A stretch of 64,000 nt of DNA from Hymenobacter terrenus (GTDB taxonomy: Bacteria; Bacteroidota; Bacteroidia; Cytophagales; Hymenobacteraceae): the NCBI RefSeq assembly GCF_000972495.1, contig NZ_LATM01000001.1, positions 579,241-643,240 on the forward strand, written 5' to 3'. Positions 25,515-34,047 of the stretch are shown piece by piece. Below the pieces are notes generated by a model. The model searched no databases, was not told the DNA's origin, and saw nothing but the letters and a program-made list of their open reading frames with translations. Made by a program: the position numbers and the translations under genes. Each line of letters begins with the position of its first letter. Position 1 is the stretch's first letter.

Positions 25515-28145
25515 TTACAACGCCTTAATAGCCTGCTCCAGAGCAGCAATCTTAGCTTCGGCATCGGCTAGCTTCTGCCGTTCGCGCTCCAAGACGTCGG
25601 GCTTGGCGTTTTGAGCAAACTTCTCGTTGCCAAGCTTTTTCTGCACCGACTCGCGAAAGCCCTGGGCATATTCCAGCTCTTTTTCCAGGCGGGCCCGCTC
25701 GGCGGCAAGGTCAATGTGCCCTTCGAGCGGAATGAAAAACTCGCTGCCGCCCAACACGAAGCTCACGGATGCGGCCGGACCCGCTTCGGCAAACGTCACT
25801 TCCGAAAGGCTGCCCAGCTTGCGAATAATGCCGTCGTAATCAGTCAGCAGTACGGGCTCATCGGTTTTGGCTACCAGGGCCAGTGGCTTGTTGGGACCGA
25901 TGTTCTTCTGGTTACGCACGGTCCGGATGCCGGCTACGATGGCCAGTGCCTTATCCATATCGGCCAAAATGCGGGCAGCCTCAGTAGTGGGAGTTGCTTT
26001 GGGCCAGGGCGCTACGGTCACGTAGTCGCAGTCAGCGCGCTCGGCCAGCTCGTGCCATAGCTCTTCGGTGATGAAGGGCATGAAGGGATGCAGCAGCTTG
26101 AGCAGCGTTTCGAGGTAGGCAGTGGTGTGGCGCAGGGTTTCGGCATCGATGGGATGCTGGTAGGCCGGCTTCACCATTTCCAGATACTGCGCGCAGAAGT
26201 CATCCCACACCAGCTTATACACCGTCATTAGCGCGTCGCTCATCCGGAACTTCTCAAAATGGTCGTCCAGCTCCACGATGGCGGCTTGCAGCCTGGCGTT
26301 GAACCACTCCACCGGCTTTGCATTCACGAAGGGCAGGGCAGCATCCACCTCCCAGCCTTTCACGAGGCGGAAGGCATTCCAGAGCTTGTTGGAGAAGTTA
26401 CGGCCCTGCTCCACCAGCTTCACGTCGTAGAGCAAGTCATTGCCGGCCGGCGATGAAAATAGCATCCCGGTCCGCACTCCGTCGGCACCATAGTCACGGA
26501 TGAGGTCGAGCGGGTCGGGGGAATTGCCGAGGCTCTTACTCATCTTCCGGCCTTGGGCGTCGCGCACGATGCCAGTGAGGTACACGTTTTTGAACGGCAC
26601 CTCGCGGCGATATTCCAGCCCGGCCATAATCATGCGAGCCACCCAGAAAAACAGGATTTCGGGGGCCGTCACCAAGTCGTTGGTCGGGTAGAAATAATTG
26701 ACGTCGGCGTTGTCGGGGTCCTTGAAGCCATCGAACACCGAAATCGGCCACAGCCACGACGAAAACCAAGTATCGAGCACATCCTCGTCCTGGCGCAGGT
26801 CGCTGAGCTGCAGGTTGGCGTTGCCGCTCTGCGTCCGGGCCTGCACCAAGGCAGCTTCGGCGGTGAGGGCTACTACGAAGCTGCCATCGGGCAGGTAGTA
26901 GGCCGGAATCTGCTGGCCCCACCACAGCTGGCGCGAAATACACCAGTCGCGCACGTTCTCCATCCAGGCCCGGTACATGTTTTTGAACTTGGGCGGGTGC
27001 AGCTTGATGGTATCGTTTTCCACTACTTCCAAGGCGGGTTTGGCCAAGTGCTCCATTTTCAAGAACCACTGCAGGCTGAGCTTGGGCTCAATCACGGCGT
27101 TGGTACGCTCCGAGGTCTGCTGAATGCTGGCGTAGTCCTCGATTTTTTCGAGCAAGCCCGCTTCCTGCAAATCTTTGGCAATTTGCTTGCGCGCCACAAA
27201 CCGGTCCTGGCCCACATAGAGCACCGCCTTCTCATTGAGGGTGCCATTGTCGGCCAGGATGTCGATAACGGGCAAATTATGCTTGAGGCCAAGCTCGTAG
27301 TCGTTCAGGTCGTGGGCTGGCGTCACCTTCAACGCGCCCGTCCCAAAATCTATCGACACATACTCGTCAGTAATAATTGGTATTTCGCGACCCAGCAGCG
27401 GGATGCGCACCGCGGCGCCGGCCAAGTGCGCGTGGCGCGGGTCATTCGGGTTCACCGCCACGGCTACGTCGGCCATAATGGTTTCGGGCCGCGATGTAGC
27501 TACGGTCAGAAACTGGCCCTCCTGCCCTACTATGGCATACTTGAGGTAGTACATTTTGGCCTGCACATCCTTGGCAATCACCTCCTCGTCGGAAATGGCG
27601 GTACGGCCCTGAGGGTCCCAGTTTACCATGCGTACGCCACGGTAAATCAGGCCCTTATTGTACAAATCGACAAATACGCGAAGCACGGCTTCGGTCAGGT
27701 CGGGCTCCATGGTGAAGCGCGTCCGGTCCCAGTCGCACGAGGCACCGAGCTGCTTGAGCTGCTCCAGAATGATGCCACCATACTTTTCCTTCCAATCGAA
27801 GGCGTGGGCCAAAAACTGCTCACGCGTCAGGTCACGCTTCTCAATGCCTTGCTCTTTGAGCAAAGCCACAACTTTGGCTTCGGTGGCAATGCTAGCATGG
27901 TCGGTACCGGGCACCCAGCAGGCTTCCTTGCCCTGCATGCGGGCCCGGCGCACCAGCACATCCTGAATGGTATTGTTCAGCATGTGCCCCATATGGAGCA
28001 CGCCGGTAACGTTAGGCGGCGGGATGACTACAGTGTAGGGGACTTTTTTCGGGTTGGCGGAGGCCTTGAAAAAGCCCTGCTCCTGCCAACGCTGGTACCA
28101 TTTGGCTTCAACGTCGGTGGGCGAATACGTGGTGGCGAGGGACAT
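25515..28145 (-). CDS. valS: Valyl-tRNA synthetase
   Basis: The protein has 876 residues from ATG 28145, beginning MSLATTYSPTDVEAKWYQRW. The class I signature appears as GVLHMGHMLNN (HIGH-type, 51-54) and GRKMSKSLGNS (KMSKS about 534-538). The editing domain lies between (TSRPETIMADVAVAVNP). The anticodon-binding domain follows, and the last 60 residues form the coiled-coil tRNA arm (LEKELEYAQGFRESV to the end). It charges tRNA-Val and hydrolyses mischarged Thr-tRNA. A TATTTTTG promoter element lies 27 nt upstream. Confidence 0.98.
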   Translation of the reverse strand: MSLATTYSPTDVEAKWYQRWQEQGFFKASANPKKVPYTVVIPPPNVTGVLHMGHMLNNTIQDVLVRRARMQGKEACWVPGTDHASIATEAKVVALLKEQGIEKRDLTREQFLAHAFDWKEKYGGIILEQLKQLGASCDWDRTRFTMEPDLTEAVLRVFVDLYNKGLIYRGVRMVNWDPQGRTAISDEEVIAKDVQAKMYYLKYAIVGQEGQFLTVATSRPETIMADVAVAVNPNDPRHAHLAGAAVRIPLLGREIPIITDEYVSIDFGTGALKVTPAHDLNDYELGLKHNLPVIDILADNGTLNEKAVLYVGQDRFVARKQIAKDLQEAGLLEKIEDYASIQQTSERTNAVIEPKLSLQWFLKMEHLAKPALEVVENDTIKLHPPKFKNMYRAWMENVRDWCISRQLWWGQQIPAYYLPDGSFVVALTAEAALVQARTQSGNANLQLSDLRQDEDVLDTWFSSWLWPISVFDGFKDPDNADVNYFYPTNDLVTAPEILFFWVARMIMAGLEYRREVPFKNVYLTGIVRDAQGRKMSKSLGNSPDPLDLIRDYGADGVRTGMLFSSPAGNDLLYDVKLVEQGRNFSNKLWNAFRLVKGWEVDAALPFVNAKPVEWFNARLQAAIVELDDHFEKFRMSDALMTVYKLVWDDFCAQYLEMVKPAYQHPIDAETLRHTTAYLETLLKLLHPFMPFITEELWHELAERADCDYVTVAPWPKATPTTEAARILADMDKALAIVAGIRTVRNQKNIGPNKPLALVAKTDEPVLLTDYDGIIRKLGSLSEVTFAEAGPAASVSFVLGGSEFFIPLEGHIDLAAERARLEKELEYAQGFRESVQKKLGNEKFAQNAKPDVLERERQKLADAEAKIAALEQAIKAL

Positions 28146-28172
28146 AGAAAAAGATGCAAGAAGCAGAAGGGG

Positions 28173-28180
28173 CAAAAATA
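28173..28180 (-). promoter_or_regulatory. valS: -7 element (TATTTTTG) for valS
   Basis: On the minus strand TATTTTTG matches TAnnTTTG and would give a leader of about 20 nt. No clear -33 box is visible. The rest of the divergent gap to 28530 is AT-rich and contains no other structure I can support. Confidence 0.5.
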
Positions 28181-28530
28181 GGCATTAGAAACGGGGCTGG
28201 GAAAGCGAAACATTGCGCACCACAGGGCCTGCTATTCGCCAGTTGCACTTATTGCTGTCCCCTTTAACCAATTTGCACCCCCTAGCCCCTCTTCAGTTCT
28301 CTAATACATAGCTCATAGTTTAATTAATAAGCTACTCCAAAGCCTAACATTGAAAACTTGTTTATCTTGGCAGCCAAAGAACTAGTTAAGTAGTAATTTC
28401 AACCTATATTACACATCAACTGTGCTACCTGTTTTTGTCTTTACTAAGTGGCACAGCTTAACGAATAAGATTTAATCTTGAACTCGTATCTTCCCAGCGA
28501 TTCTGTCCTGTTTTACAATTCTATTACATA

Positions 28531-29445
28531 ATGGCTACGCTATTCCCTTTTCGTAAACCAGCTCCAGTAACACCAAAACTACCCGAAGTACCGCCACCCT
28601 TGGGCACACTGCGGGTGGGCCTGGGGCAATTATTAGTCGAAGGTGGTGAGCCAGCCCGCAACTTGGCCCGCGCCGTAGAACAGATTGCCCAAGCCGCCGC
28701 CCAAAAATGCGACCTGGTGCTCCTCCCCGAGACTCTGGACTTTGCCTGGACGCACCCCAGCGCCCTCTACGAAGCCCAACCAATTCCGGGCCTCTTCAGC
28801 GACCAGCTGTGTCAGGCAGCGGCGGCGCACGGCATCTACGTGTGCGCTGGCCTCACCGAACGAGCCGCTGATGGCCGCAACTACAACGCTGCCCTGCTCA
28901 TCGACCCCAAAGGAAATATACTACTCAAATACCATAAAATAAACCTATTATCAGTTGAACAACCGTTTTATGCCGTGGGTCAGACGCTGAATGTAGTCGA
29001 CACGCCACTAGGCAAAATTGGCGTAAACATCTGCGCCGATAACTATCTTGACGGGCTGTCCATCGGCCACACTCTGGCCCGTATGGGGGCCGAATTTATC
29101 CTGGCACCATCATCGTGGACGGTTGATTATTCCATCACCGAAGAACACGACCCTTACGAGGAAAAATGGGTGCGGCCTTTTTCCATCCTTGCCAAACTCT
29201 ACAACGTGGTAGTCGTGGGCACAACATCGGTCGGGTACATCGTGGGCGGGCCCTACGAAGGCAAAAAAAGCATCGGCTGCTCCTTAGCCGTTGATATTAA
29301 TGGCGTGCAGGCCCAAGGCGCGTTTAATGAATTTGCTGGTCAGTTAGTAGTCGCCAACCTGTCCCGCCCCCAGCGCCTCGAACGTGGCACAGACATCAGT
29401 GCCATGCTCCACCGCAAAGGGTACCGCTTCGACCAATTGCCCTGA
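28531..29445 (+). CDS. Carbon-nitrogen hydrolase (nitrilase superfamily)
   Basis: The protein has 304 residues from ATG 28531. The catalytic triad is complete: Glu67 in LVLLPETLDF, Lys136 in LLKYHKINLL, and Cys168 in GKIGVNICADNY. The first 25 residues are Pro-rich and outside the fold. The superfamily hydrolyses nitriles, amides and carbamoyl groups; the NAD-synthetase branch uses this fold as a glutaminase. The next gene encodes a PP-loop N-acetyl sugar amidotransferase, so delivery of ammonia from an amide to that enzyme is a reasonable inference. No signal peptide is present. Confidence 0.9.
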   Translation: MATLFPFRKPAPVTPKLPEVPPPLGTLRVGLGQLLVEGGEPARNLARAVEQIAQAAAQKCDLVLLPETLDFAWTHPSALYEAQPIPGLFSDQLCQAAAAHGIYVCAGLTERAADGRNYNAALLIDPKGNILLKYHKINLLSVEQPFYAVGQTLNVVDTPLGKIGVNICADNYLDGLSIGHTLARMGAEFILAPSSWTVDYSITEEHDPYEEKWVRPFSILAKLYNVVVVGTTSVGYIVGGPYEGKKSIGCSLAVDINGVQAQGAFNEFAGQLVVANLSRPQRLERGTDISAMLHRKGYRFDQLP

Positions 29446-29498
29446 TTGCGGCTACCTGAATATCAATTACCCACTCTGGTCTCCCCCTGCTCTCCTAT

Positions 29499-30761
29499 TT
29501 GCCGCCACCTACTCCTTTCCGTGCGCGGCAGCCACCTTTTCTCAGCCATTCATTGCCCACCCAACTACATTCCTCCGAAAGCCTGAAACCAACACCTCTG
29601 GCGCCTGACTATCAACGCTGTAAGCGTTGTCTAATGGATACTACTGTGCCTGGTATTACCTTCAACACAGCCGGTACCTGCTCTTTTTGCGATGTACACG
29701 ACCGGATGGAGCAGGCTTTCCCATTGGGCGAGGCTGGTCAACGAACCGTGCAACGCCTTGCCGATGAGATGCGCCAAGCGGGCCGCGGCCGGCGCTACGA
29801 CTGCGTGCTCGGTGTGAGTGGCGGCCGCGATAGTAGCTACACGCTTTGGTATTGCGTAACTCAACTCAAGCTGCGTCCCTTAGCCGTGCACTTCAACGAC
29901 GGCTTTGGCAACCCCGTCGCTGGCGAAAACATGGTGCGGGCCTGTCAGCAGCTGGGAGTCGAGCTTCGTACCATCACCTCCGACTGGCGCGAATCGAAAG
30001 ACCTGAAAATTGCCTTTTTGAAAGCGTCCGTACCCGATATGGAAGAAGGAACGGACCTCGGCATCGCCACTGCGCTGTATGGGGTGGCGGCAAAGGAAGG
30101 CATTCGGCACTTGGTTATCGGCCAGTCGTTCCGCACCGAGGGCATTGCGCCGTTGAGCTGGAACTTTCTGGATGGTAAGTACCTGCATGCCGTACACAAG
30201 CAGTTCGGCACGGTACCGCTGCGGCGTTGGCAGCCCAATGACCCAGGGTTCAATTTGGGAATCAAGGAGATGTTCTATTACGCCTTCATCCGGCGTATCA
30301 AAACTGTGACCCTGCTCTACCATCTCGACTACGTGCGGACCGAAGTAGATGAGCTGCTGGTGCGCGAGCTGGCTTGGAAGAGCCCTGGCGCTCACTACGC
30401 CGACGACCTCTATCAAAGCCTTATCTACTACCTCAACCGTACTAAATTCAACATCGACCGGCGGCTGTTCAACTATTCCGCCTTGGTGCGGTCGGGGCAA
30501 ATGACCCGGGAAGTGGCTCTGGACCGGATTTCCCATATCAACTCCATTGAGGATGAAGCCGTGATTTCACTCTGCATCAAGCGTCTCGGCCTGACCCGCG
30601 CGGAGTTCGACGAAATAGTAGCCGCCCCACCCAAGACGTTCCACGACTATCCGAACAGCTACTCATTGCTCCGGCTCTGTCGGTTACCCATTAAGATTAT
30701 GAGCCGCCTCAACCTTATACCAGAGTCGGCTTACGATAAATACTTCAACTGTGGGACCTAA
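29499..30761 (+). CDS. N-acetyl sugar amidotransferase (WbpG/PseA/LegJ family)
   Basis: The frame runs 420 codons from TTG 29499. The true start is uncertain and lies before Cys41, because the zinc-like pairs CKRC (41-44) and CSFC (61-64) are family features; the next ATG (29634) falls after the first pair. The PP-loop ATP-binding motif VLGVSGGRDSSYT is at 103-115. Later landmarks are HFNDGFGNPVAGENM, GQSFRTEGIAPLSW and DPGFNLGIKEMFYYAF. These enzymes convert a sugar carboxamide or acetamido group to an amidine on surface polysaccharides, normally with HisH/HisF-type partners supplying ammonia. None is nearby; a nitrilase-fold hydrolase is directly upstream instead. Confidence 0.85.
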   Translation: MPPPTPFRARQPPFLSHSLPTQLHSSESLKPTPLAPDYQRCKRCLMDTTVPGITFNTAGTCSFCDVHDRMEQAFPLGEAGQRTVQRLADEMRQAGRGRRYDCVLGVSGGRDSSYTLWYCVTQLKLRPLAVHFNDGFGNPVAGENMVRACQQLGVELRTITSDWRESKDLKIAFLKASVPDMEEGTDLGIATALYGVAAKEGIRHLVIGQSFRTEGIAPLSWNFLDGKYLHAVHKQFGTVPLRRWQPNDPGFNLGIKEMFYYAFIRRIKTVTLLYHLDYVRTEVDELLVRELAWKSPGAHYADDLYQSLIYYLNRTKFNIDRRLFNYSALVRSGQMTREVALDRISHINSIEDEAVISLCIKRLGLTRAEFDEIVAAPPKTFHDYPNSYSLLRLCRLPIKIMSRLNLIPESAYDKYFNCGT

Positions 30762-30808
30762 GTAGTTAGCTGTTTTTGCTTGTGCACTGCTACTCTATCA
30801 AACCATAC

Positions 30809-30848
30809 AAACAAAAAGGCCGCTTTTTCAGAAGCGGCCTTTTTGTTT
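30809..30848. terminator. Bidirectional terminator
   Basis: A perfect 17-bp stem (30809-30825 with 30832-30848; core AAGGCCGCTT) has A and T runs on both sides. It sits between the convergent amidotransferase and ferredoxin genes and can serve both. Confidence 0.9.
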
Positions 30849-30860
30849 GGAAGTCGAAAG

Positions 30861-31211
30861 TTATGCGGCGATGTGCAGCCATTCCTTCTTTTCGAGGAGT
30901 CGCTCGCGAGTCTCGCGGTAGTCAGGGTCGTCTACGCAGCAGTCAACGGGGCATACGGCGGCACACTGAGGTTCTTCATGAAAGCCCACACATTCAGTGC
31001 ACTTATCCGATACGATGTAGTAATACTCGTCTGACACGGGGGTTTGCGGAGTGGTGCCACTGACCACTGCGCCGTCGGCGGTGGCTACTTCTGTCAGGCT
31101 TGTGCCGTCGGCCCAGCGCCATTGGGCACCGCCTTCGTAGATGGCATTATTGGGGCATTCCGGCTCGCAGGCACCACAGTTGATGCACTCGTCGGTTATC
31201 ATGATGGCCAT
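30861..31211 (-). CDS. 2[4Fe-4S] ferredoxin (Alvin type)
   Basis: The protein has 116 residues from ATG 31211. Cluster I is C9-x2-C12-x2-C15-x3-C19 ([13 protein letters not shown]). Cluster II is C71-x2-C74-x8-C83-x3-C87 ([18 protein letters not shown]), the insertion typical of Allochromatium-type ferredoxins. A loop of about 40 residues lies between the halves. It is a cytosolic low-potential electron carrier. In Hymenobacter-like genomes it lies divergent from a LuxC-like acyl-CoA reductase, as here. Confidence 0.95.
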   Translation of the reverse strand: MAIMITDECINCGACEPECPNNAIYEGGAQWRWADGTSLTEVATADGAVVSGTTPQTPVSDEYYYIVSDKCTECVGFHEEPQCAAVCPVDCCVDDPDYRETRERLLEKKEWLHIAA

Positions 31212-31404
31212 GGGGCGTGTCGGGGGTCAGGAGTGAGGGAAACCAAAGTAGGACGAGTAGGCTTTACGTAAAATGCCCGGCTCGCGCCGTTCTTTGAGCC
31301 CACAAAATTAACCAACAGCGGCTGGGTTTGCATGGTTTCGCCCAATTTTGCCCGCTATTTGTCCGCTCCGGTCCTGTTTTAGCCGTTGCGCCTCCTTCTT
31401 CCTC

Positions 31405-32418
31405 ATGAATCACTCCGAACGTTTAACTGCTTTTATAGCCTTGGGCCAACGCCTGGCCACCATTTCCCCGGACGAACTCACTGCCCTAGCGGCCCGCGCC
31501 CGTAATCAGAATGCCTGGTTCGATGAACCCAGTATGCGAGCTGCTGTGGCTGGCATTGCCCATATGCTGGCCGAAGAGCCCTTGCGCCGCTGGGCAGCCC
31601 GCTACCCACCCGAACCCACTACCATACACTCCATTGGGGTGGTAATGGCTGGCAATATTCCCTTGGTCGGCTTCCACGACATGCTGTGCGTGCTGCTCAG
31701 TGGCCACATCCTGCTGGCCAAGCTCAGCGCCGATGATACCGTGGCCATGATTTGGATAATGGAAGAGCTGACCCGCCTGGAGCCACGCTTTCTAACCTTC
31801 ATTAAGGTGCTGCCCCGCCTGAATGCGGCCGATGCCTTCATTGCTACTGGCTCTGATAATACGGCGCGCTACTTCGAGTTTTATTTTAAGAAGAAACCCC
31901 ACCTCATCCGACGCAACCGCACCAGCGTGGCTGTGCTCACCGGCCAGGAAACCAGCGCGGAGCTGGCGTTGCTCGGCCCCGATATCTTCCAATACTATGG
32001 CCTTGGCTGTCGCAATGTGAGCAAGCTATTCGTACCCACCAGCTATGATTTCGTGCCCCTGCTTGACGCCTTGCAAACCTGTGAGGGCGTCCTCAACCAC
32101 CACAAATACAATAATAACTACGACTACAACAAGAGCATTCTGCTCGTGAACCGCGAACCCCATTTCGATAATGGCTTCCTGCTAATCAGGCCTAGCCCGG
32201 CTTTGGTATCGCCTATCTCGATGTTGTTTTACGCCGAATACACTAGCGAAATTGACCTTGTAGACCAGTTAACTGATATAGCTGCTCAAACGCAATGCGT
32301 GGTATCGGCGGGCCAACGGTTTGCGGGCAGCCTACCATTTGGCCAGGCTCAGTCGCCGGGGGTAGACGAATACGCAGACCGGGTTGACACCATGGAATTT
32401 CTGGCGCAACTACTGTAG
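31405..32418 (+). CDS. Acyl-CoA reductase (LuxC-like)
   Basis: The protein has 337 residues from ATG 31405, chosen over an earlier in-frame start because MNHSERLTAFIALGQ looks like a natural N-terminus. HSIGVVMAGNIPLVGFHDML and VLLSGHILLAKLSADD are LuxC-family landmarks. The acyl-acceptor Cys would be the one in QYYGLGCRNVSKLFVP. LuxC-type enzymes reduce acyl-CoA to aldehyde with NADPH. LuxD or LuxE partners are absent, so a role in bioluminescence is unlikely; a fatty aldehyde role is possible. The divergent ferredoxin gene suggests a redox link, which is inference. Confidence 0.85.
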   Translation: MNHSERLTAFIALGQRLATISPDELTALAARARNQNAWFDEPSMRAAVAGIAHMLAEEPLRRWAARYPPEPTTIHSIGVVMAGNIPLVGFHDMLCVLLSGHILLAKLSADDTVAMIWIMEELTRLEPRFLTFIKVLPRLNAADAFIATGSDNTARYFEFYFKKKPHLIRRNRTSVAVLTGQETSAELALLGPDIFQYYGLGCRNVSKLFVPTSYDFVPLLDALQTCEGVLNHHKYNNNYDYNKSILLVNREPHFDNGFLLIRPSPALVSPISMLFYAEYTSEIDLVDQLTDIAAQTQCVVSAGQRFAGSLPFGQAQSPGVDEYADRVDTMEFLAQLL

Positions 32419-32549
32419 TGTTTTTAAATAAAATTCTTCATCAAAACACTAGCTTCTTTTGGTTAATTTATCGTTATTTATCACCTTAAACAGCTATATG
32501 GGGTTTACATACCCCACCTTTTTCACCAATTATCAATTACCCTTTAATT

Positions 32550-32855
32550 ATGTCATTTATTCCTTCAGCTCCCACTATCGAAATAGTTGAGAAAGAAGAG
32601 CTAACTACCATGCTCTTCGCTTCCCATGATGTGCTCACTGATAAGGCCGCCCGTCAGCGGCGGCGGGCCGATGCGGACCGCGCTGTGATTCTCGGCAACG
32701 CGTATCACGGCAAGCTCGATATCTACTTTCAAACTGCCGATGGCACCGCTAAGCGCATGATTACCACCGTGTGGGCCGCCGATTCCGACCACATCACCCT
32801 CAAGTCCGGAACTTCATTACCCTTGCGTGCAGTTCTTGGCTTCGATTTTTATTAA
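32550..32855 (+). CDS. Conserved hypothetical protein of about 100 residues
   Basis: The protein has 101 residues from ATG 32550. The basic central segment (DKAARQRRRADADRAVILG) is followed by a compact beta-like half: YHGKLDIYFQTADGTAKRMITTV, then ITLKSGTSLPLRAVLGFDFY. The C-terminal part resembles a small OB or SH3-like sheet. I cannot name a family; the length and ending suggest a complete small cytosolic protein. A strong terminator follows. Confidence 0.65.
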   Translation: MSFIPSAPTIEIVEKEELTTMLFASHDVLTDKAARQRRRADADRAVILGNAYHGKLDIYFQTADGTAKRMITTVWAADSDHITLKSGTSLPLRAVLGFDFY

Positions 32856-32860
32856 TCAAC

Positions 32861-33068
32861 TTATCACGGATTTAGACTGATTATTTGGATTATTGGTTGA
32901 GCAATTCAGCTTAACTTGACGCTTAATTTCATCAAAAAGGCCGCCCAATGGGCGGCCTTTTTGATGAAATTAAGCAACATAATCCGCCTACTTATCAGAT
33001 TGTCAAGAACAATTTATAAATCAGCCATTAATCCGTGGATCCAAATAATTCAGCTAAATCCGTGATAA
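32861..33068. repeat. 30-bp inverted repeat bracketing the terminator, overlapping the phosphorylase gene end
   Basis: The left arm TTATCACGGATTTAG...TTATTTGGAT (32861-32890) and the right arm 33039-33068 are complementary at about 27 of 30 positions. The right arm covers the last codons and stop of the minus-strand phosphorylase gene (residues LSRI and TAG at 33054). The perfect terminator stem at 32921-32975 lies between the arms. Confidence 0.8.
32921..32975. terminator. 27-bp perfect bidirectional terminator
   Basis: Arms 32921-32947 and 32949-32975 (GCTTAATTTCATCAAAAAGG..., core GGCCGCCCA) are exact complements around a single base. A5/T5 runs lie on both sides of the GC core. It serves the convergent gene pair. 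Confidence 0.9.
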
Positions 33069-33932
33069 GTGGAGCAAGGTGCGTTCAATCATGGCATCGA
33101 CCACGGCACCGGCGTTTTCGGCAAATTCGCCCGTGGCGCGGTTGGCGACGATGGCATTGAGCGAAAGAACCTCGTGGCCGAGCAAACGGCCAAGTGAATA
33201 ATAGCCGGCCGTTTCCATCTCAAAATTAGTGAGACGGAACTCCCCCTCGGCGCTTTGGTGGCGAAAGCTCTGCAAACGGGAAATGTAGTCGGGCTGGCGC
33301 AAGTCGAGGCGCAGGCTGCGGCCCTGGGGGCCGTAGAAACCGGGGCAGGTAAGCGTGTTACCCATCACTAAGCCAGCGCCCAACTGCTCGCGCAGCAGGT
33401 CGGAGCCGCGCACCACGTAGGGCGTGTAAGGCAGCGCCAGCGCTTGCTGCAGCTCGGTGGCAATTTCCGTTTCCAGGCCGGTTTCCATCAGAGGGTAGAA
33501 CTGCATGAGGCTATCGAGGCCCACGGCGTGCTCGGTGGCCAGGATGGCACCAATAGGCACATCAGCCTGCAGGCTGCCGCTGGTACCCAGCCGGATGATA
33601 CGCAGGCTAATGCGCTCTTCGGGCGGGCGCACGGTACGGGCCATGAAGTCGATATTCACCAGCGCATCAAGCTCGTTCATTACGATGTCAATGTTGTCGG
33701 TGCCCATTCCGGTGCTGAGCACGGTGAGACGCTTACCGCGGTAGTAGCCCACGTGAGTCACAAATTCACGGTGCGTGGTTTCAAATTCCACCGAATCGAA
33801 ATGCCGGCTCACTTGTGCCACCCGGCCGGGGTCGCCCACGGTGAGGATGGTATCGGAAATATGGTCAGGCAGCAAATTGAGGTGGTAGATGCTGCCGTCA
33901 GGATTCAAGATTAGCTCGGAGGAAGGAATCAT
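33054..33932 (-). CDS. Nucleoside phosphorylase (uridine phosphorylase-like)
   Basis: The protein has 292 residues from ATG 33932. Phosphate-binding GDPGR lies near residue 34, with VLSTGMGTDNIDIV and IRLGTSGSLQADVPIG following. The ribose/base site is the ENFEMETAGYYSLG-like segment (NFEMETAGYYSL). The family splits nucleosides with phosphate to free base and ribose-1-phosphate in the cytosol. The sequence fits the uridine/purine phosphorylase superfamily, but substrate choice is unsure. The last four residues and stop lie in the inverted repeat at 33039-33068. Confidence 0.92.
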   Translation of the reverse strand: MIPSSELILNPDGSIYHLNLLPDHISDTILTVGDPGRVAQVSRHFDSVEFETTHREFVTHVGYYRGKRLTVLSTGMGTDNIDIVMNELDALVNIDFMARTVRPPEERISLRIIRLGTSGSLQADVPIGAILATEHAVGLDSLMQFYPLMETGLETEIATELQQALALPYTPYVVRGSDLLREQLGAGLVMGNTLTCPGFYGPQGRSLRLDLRQPDYISRLQSFRHQSAEGEFRLTNFEMETAGYYSLGRLLGHEVLSLNAIVANRATGEFAENAGAVVDAMIERTLLHLSRI

Positions 33933-33939
33933 GGGAGAG

Positions 33940-34047
33940 AATTATCAATAAAAAATCATGAATTAAAAATTAAGAATCACCAAGCAGCCGAGTTATTCAA
34001 CCAACTGGCTATGTGTTCATTATTGCTAGTTTTTAATTCATGATTAA
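33940..34047. repeat. AT heptamer-like tract between trhO and phosphorylase
   Basis: AATCATGAATTAAAAATTAAG (33953-33975) faces TTTTTAATTCATGATTAAG (34030-34048). The two halves are inverted around an unrelated core of about 50 nt. Confidence 0.65.

Noticed and set aside
26553..28181. 542-codon plus-strand frame opposite valS
   Set aside because: Antisense shadow of valS caused by codon bias; no recognisable domain.
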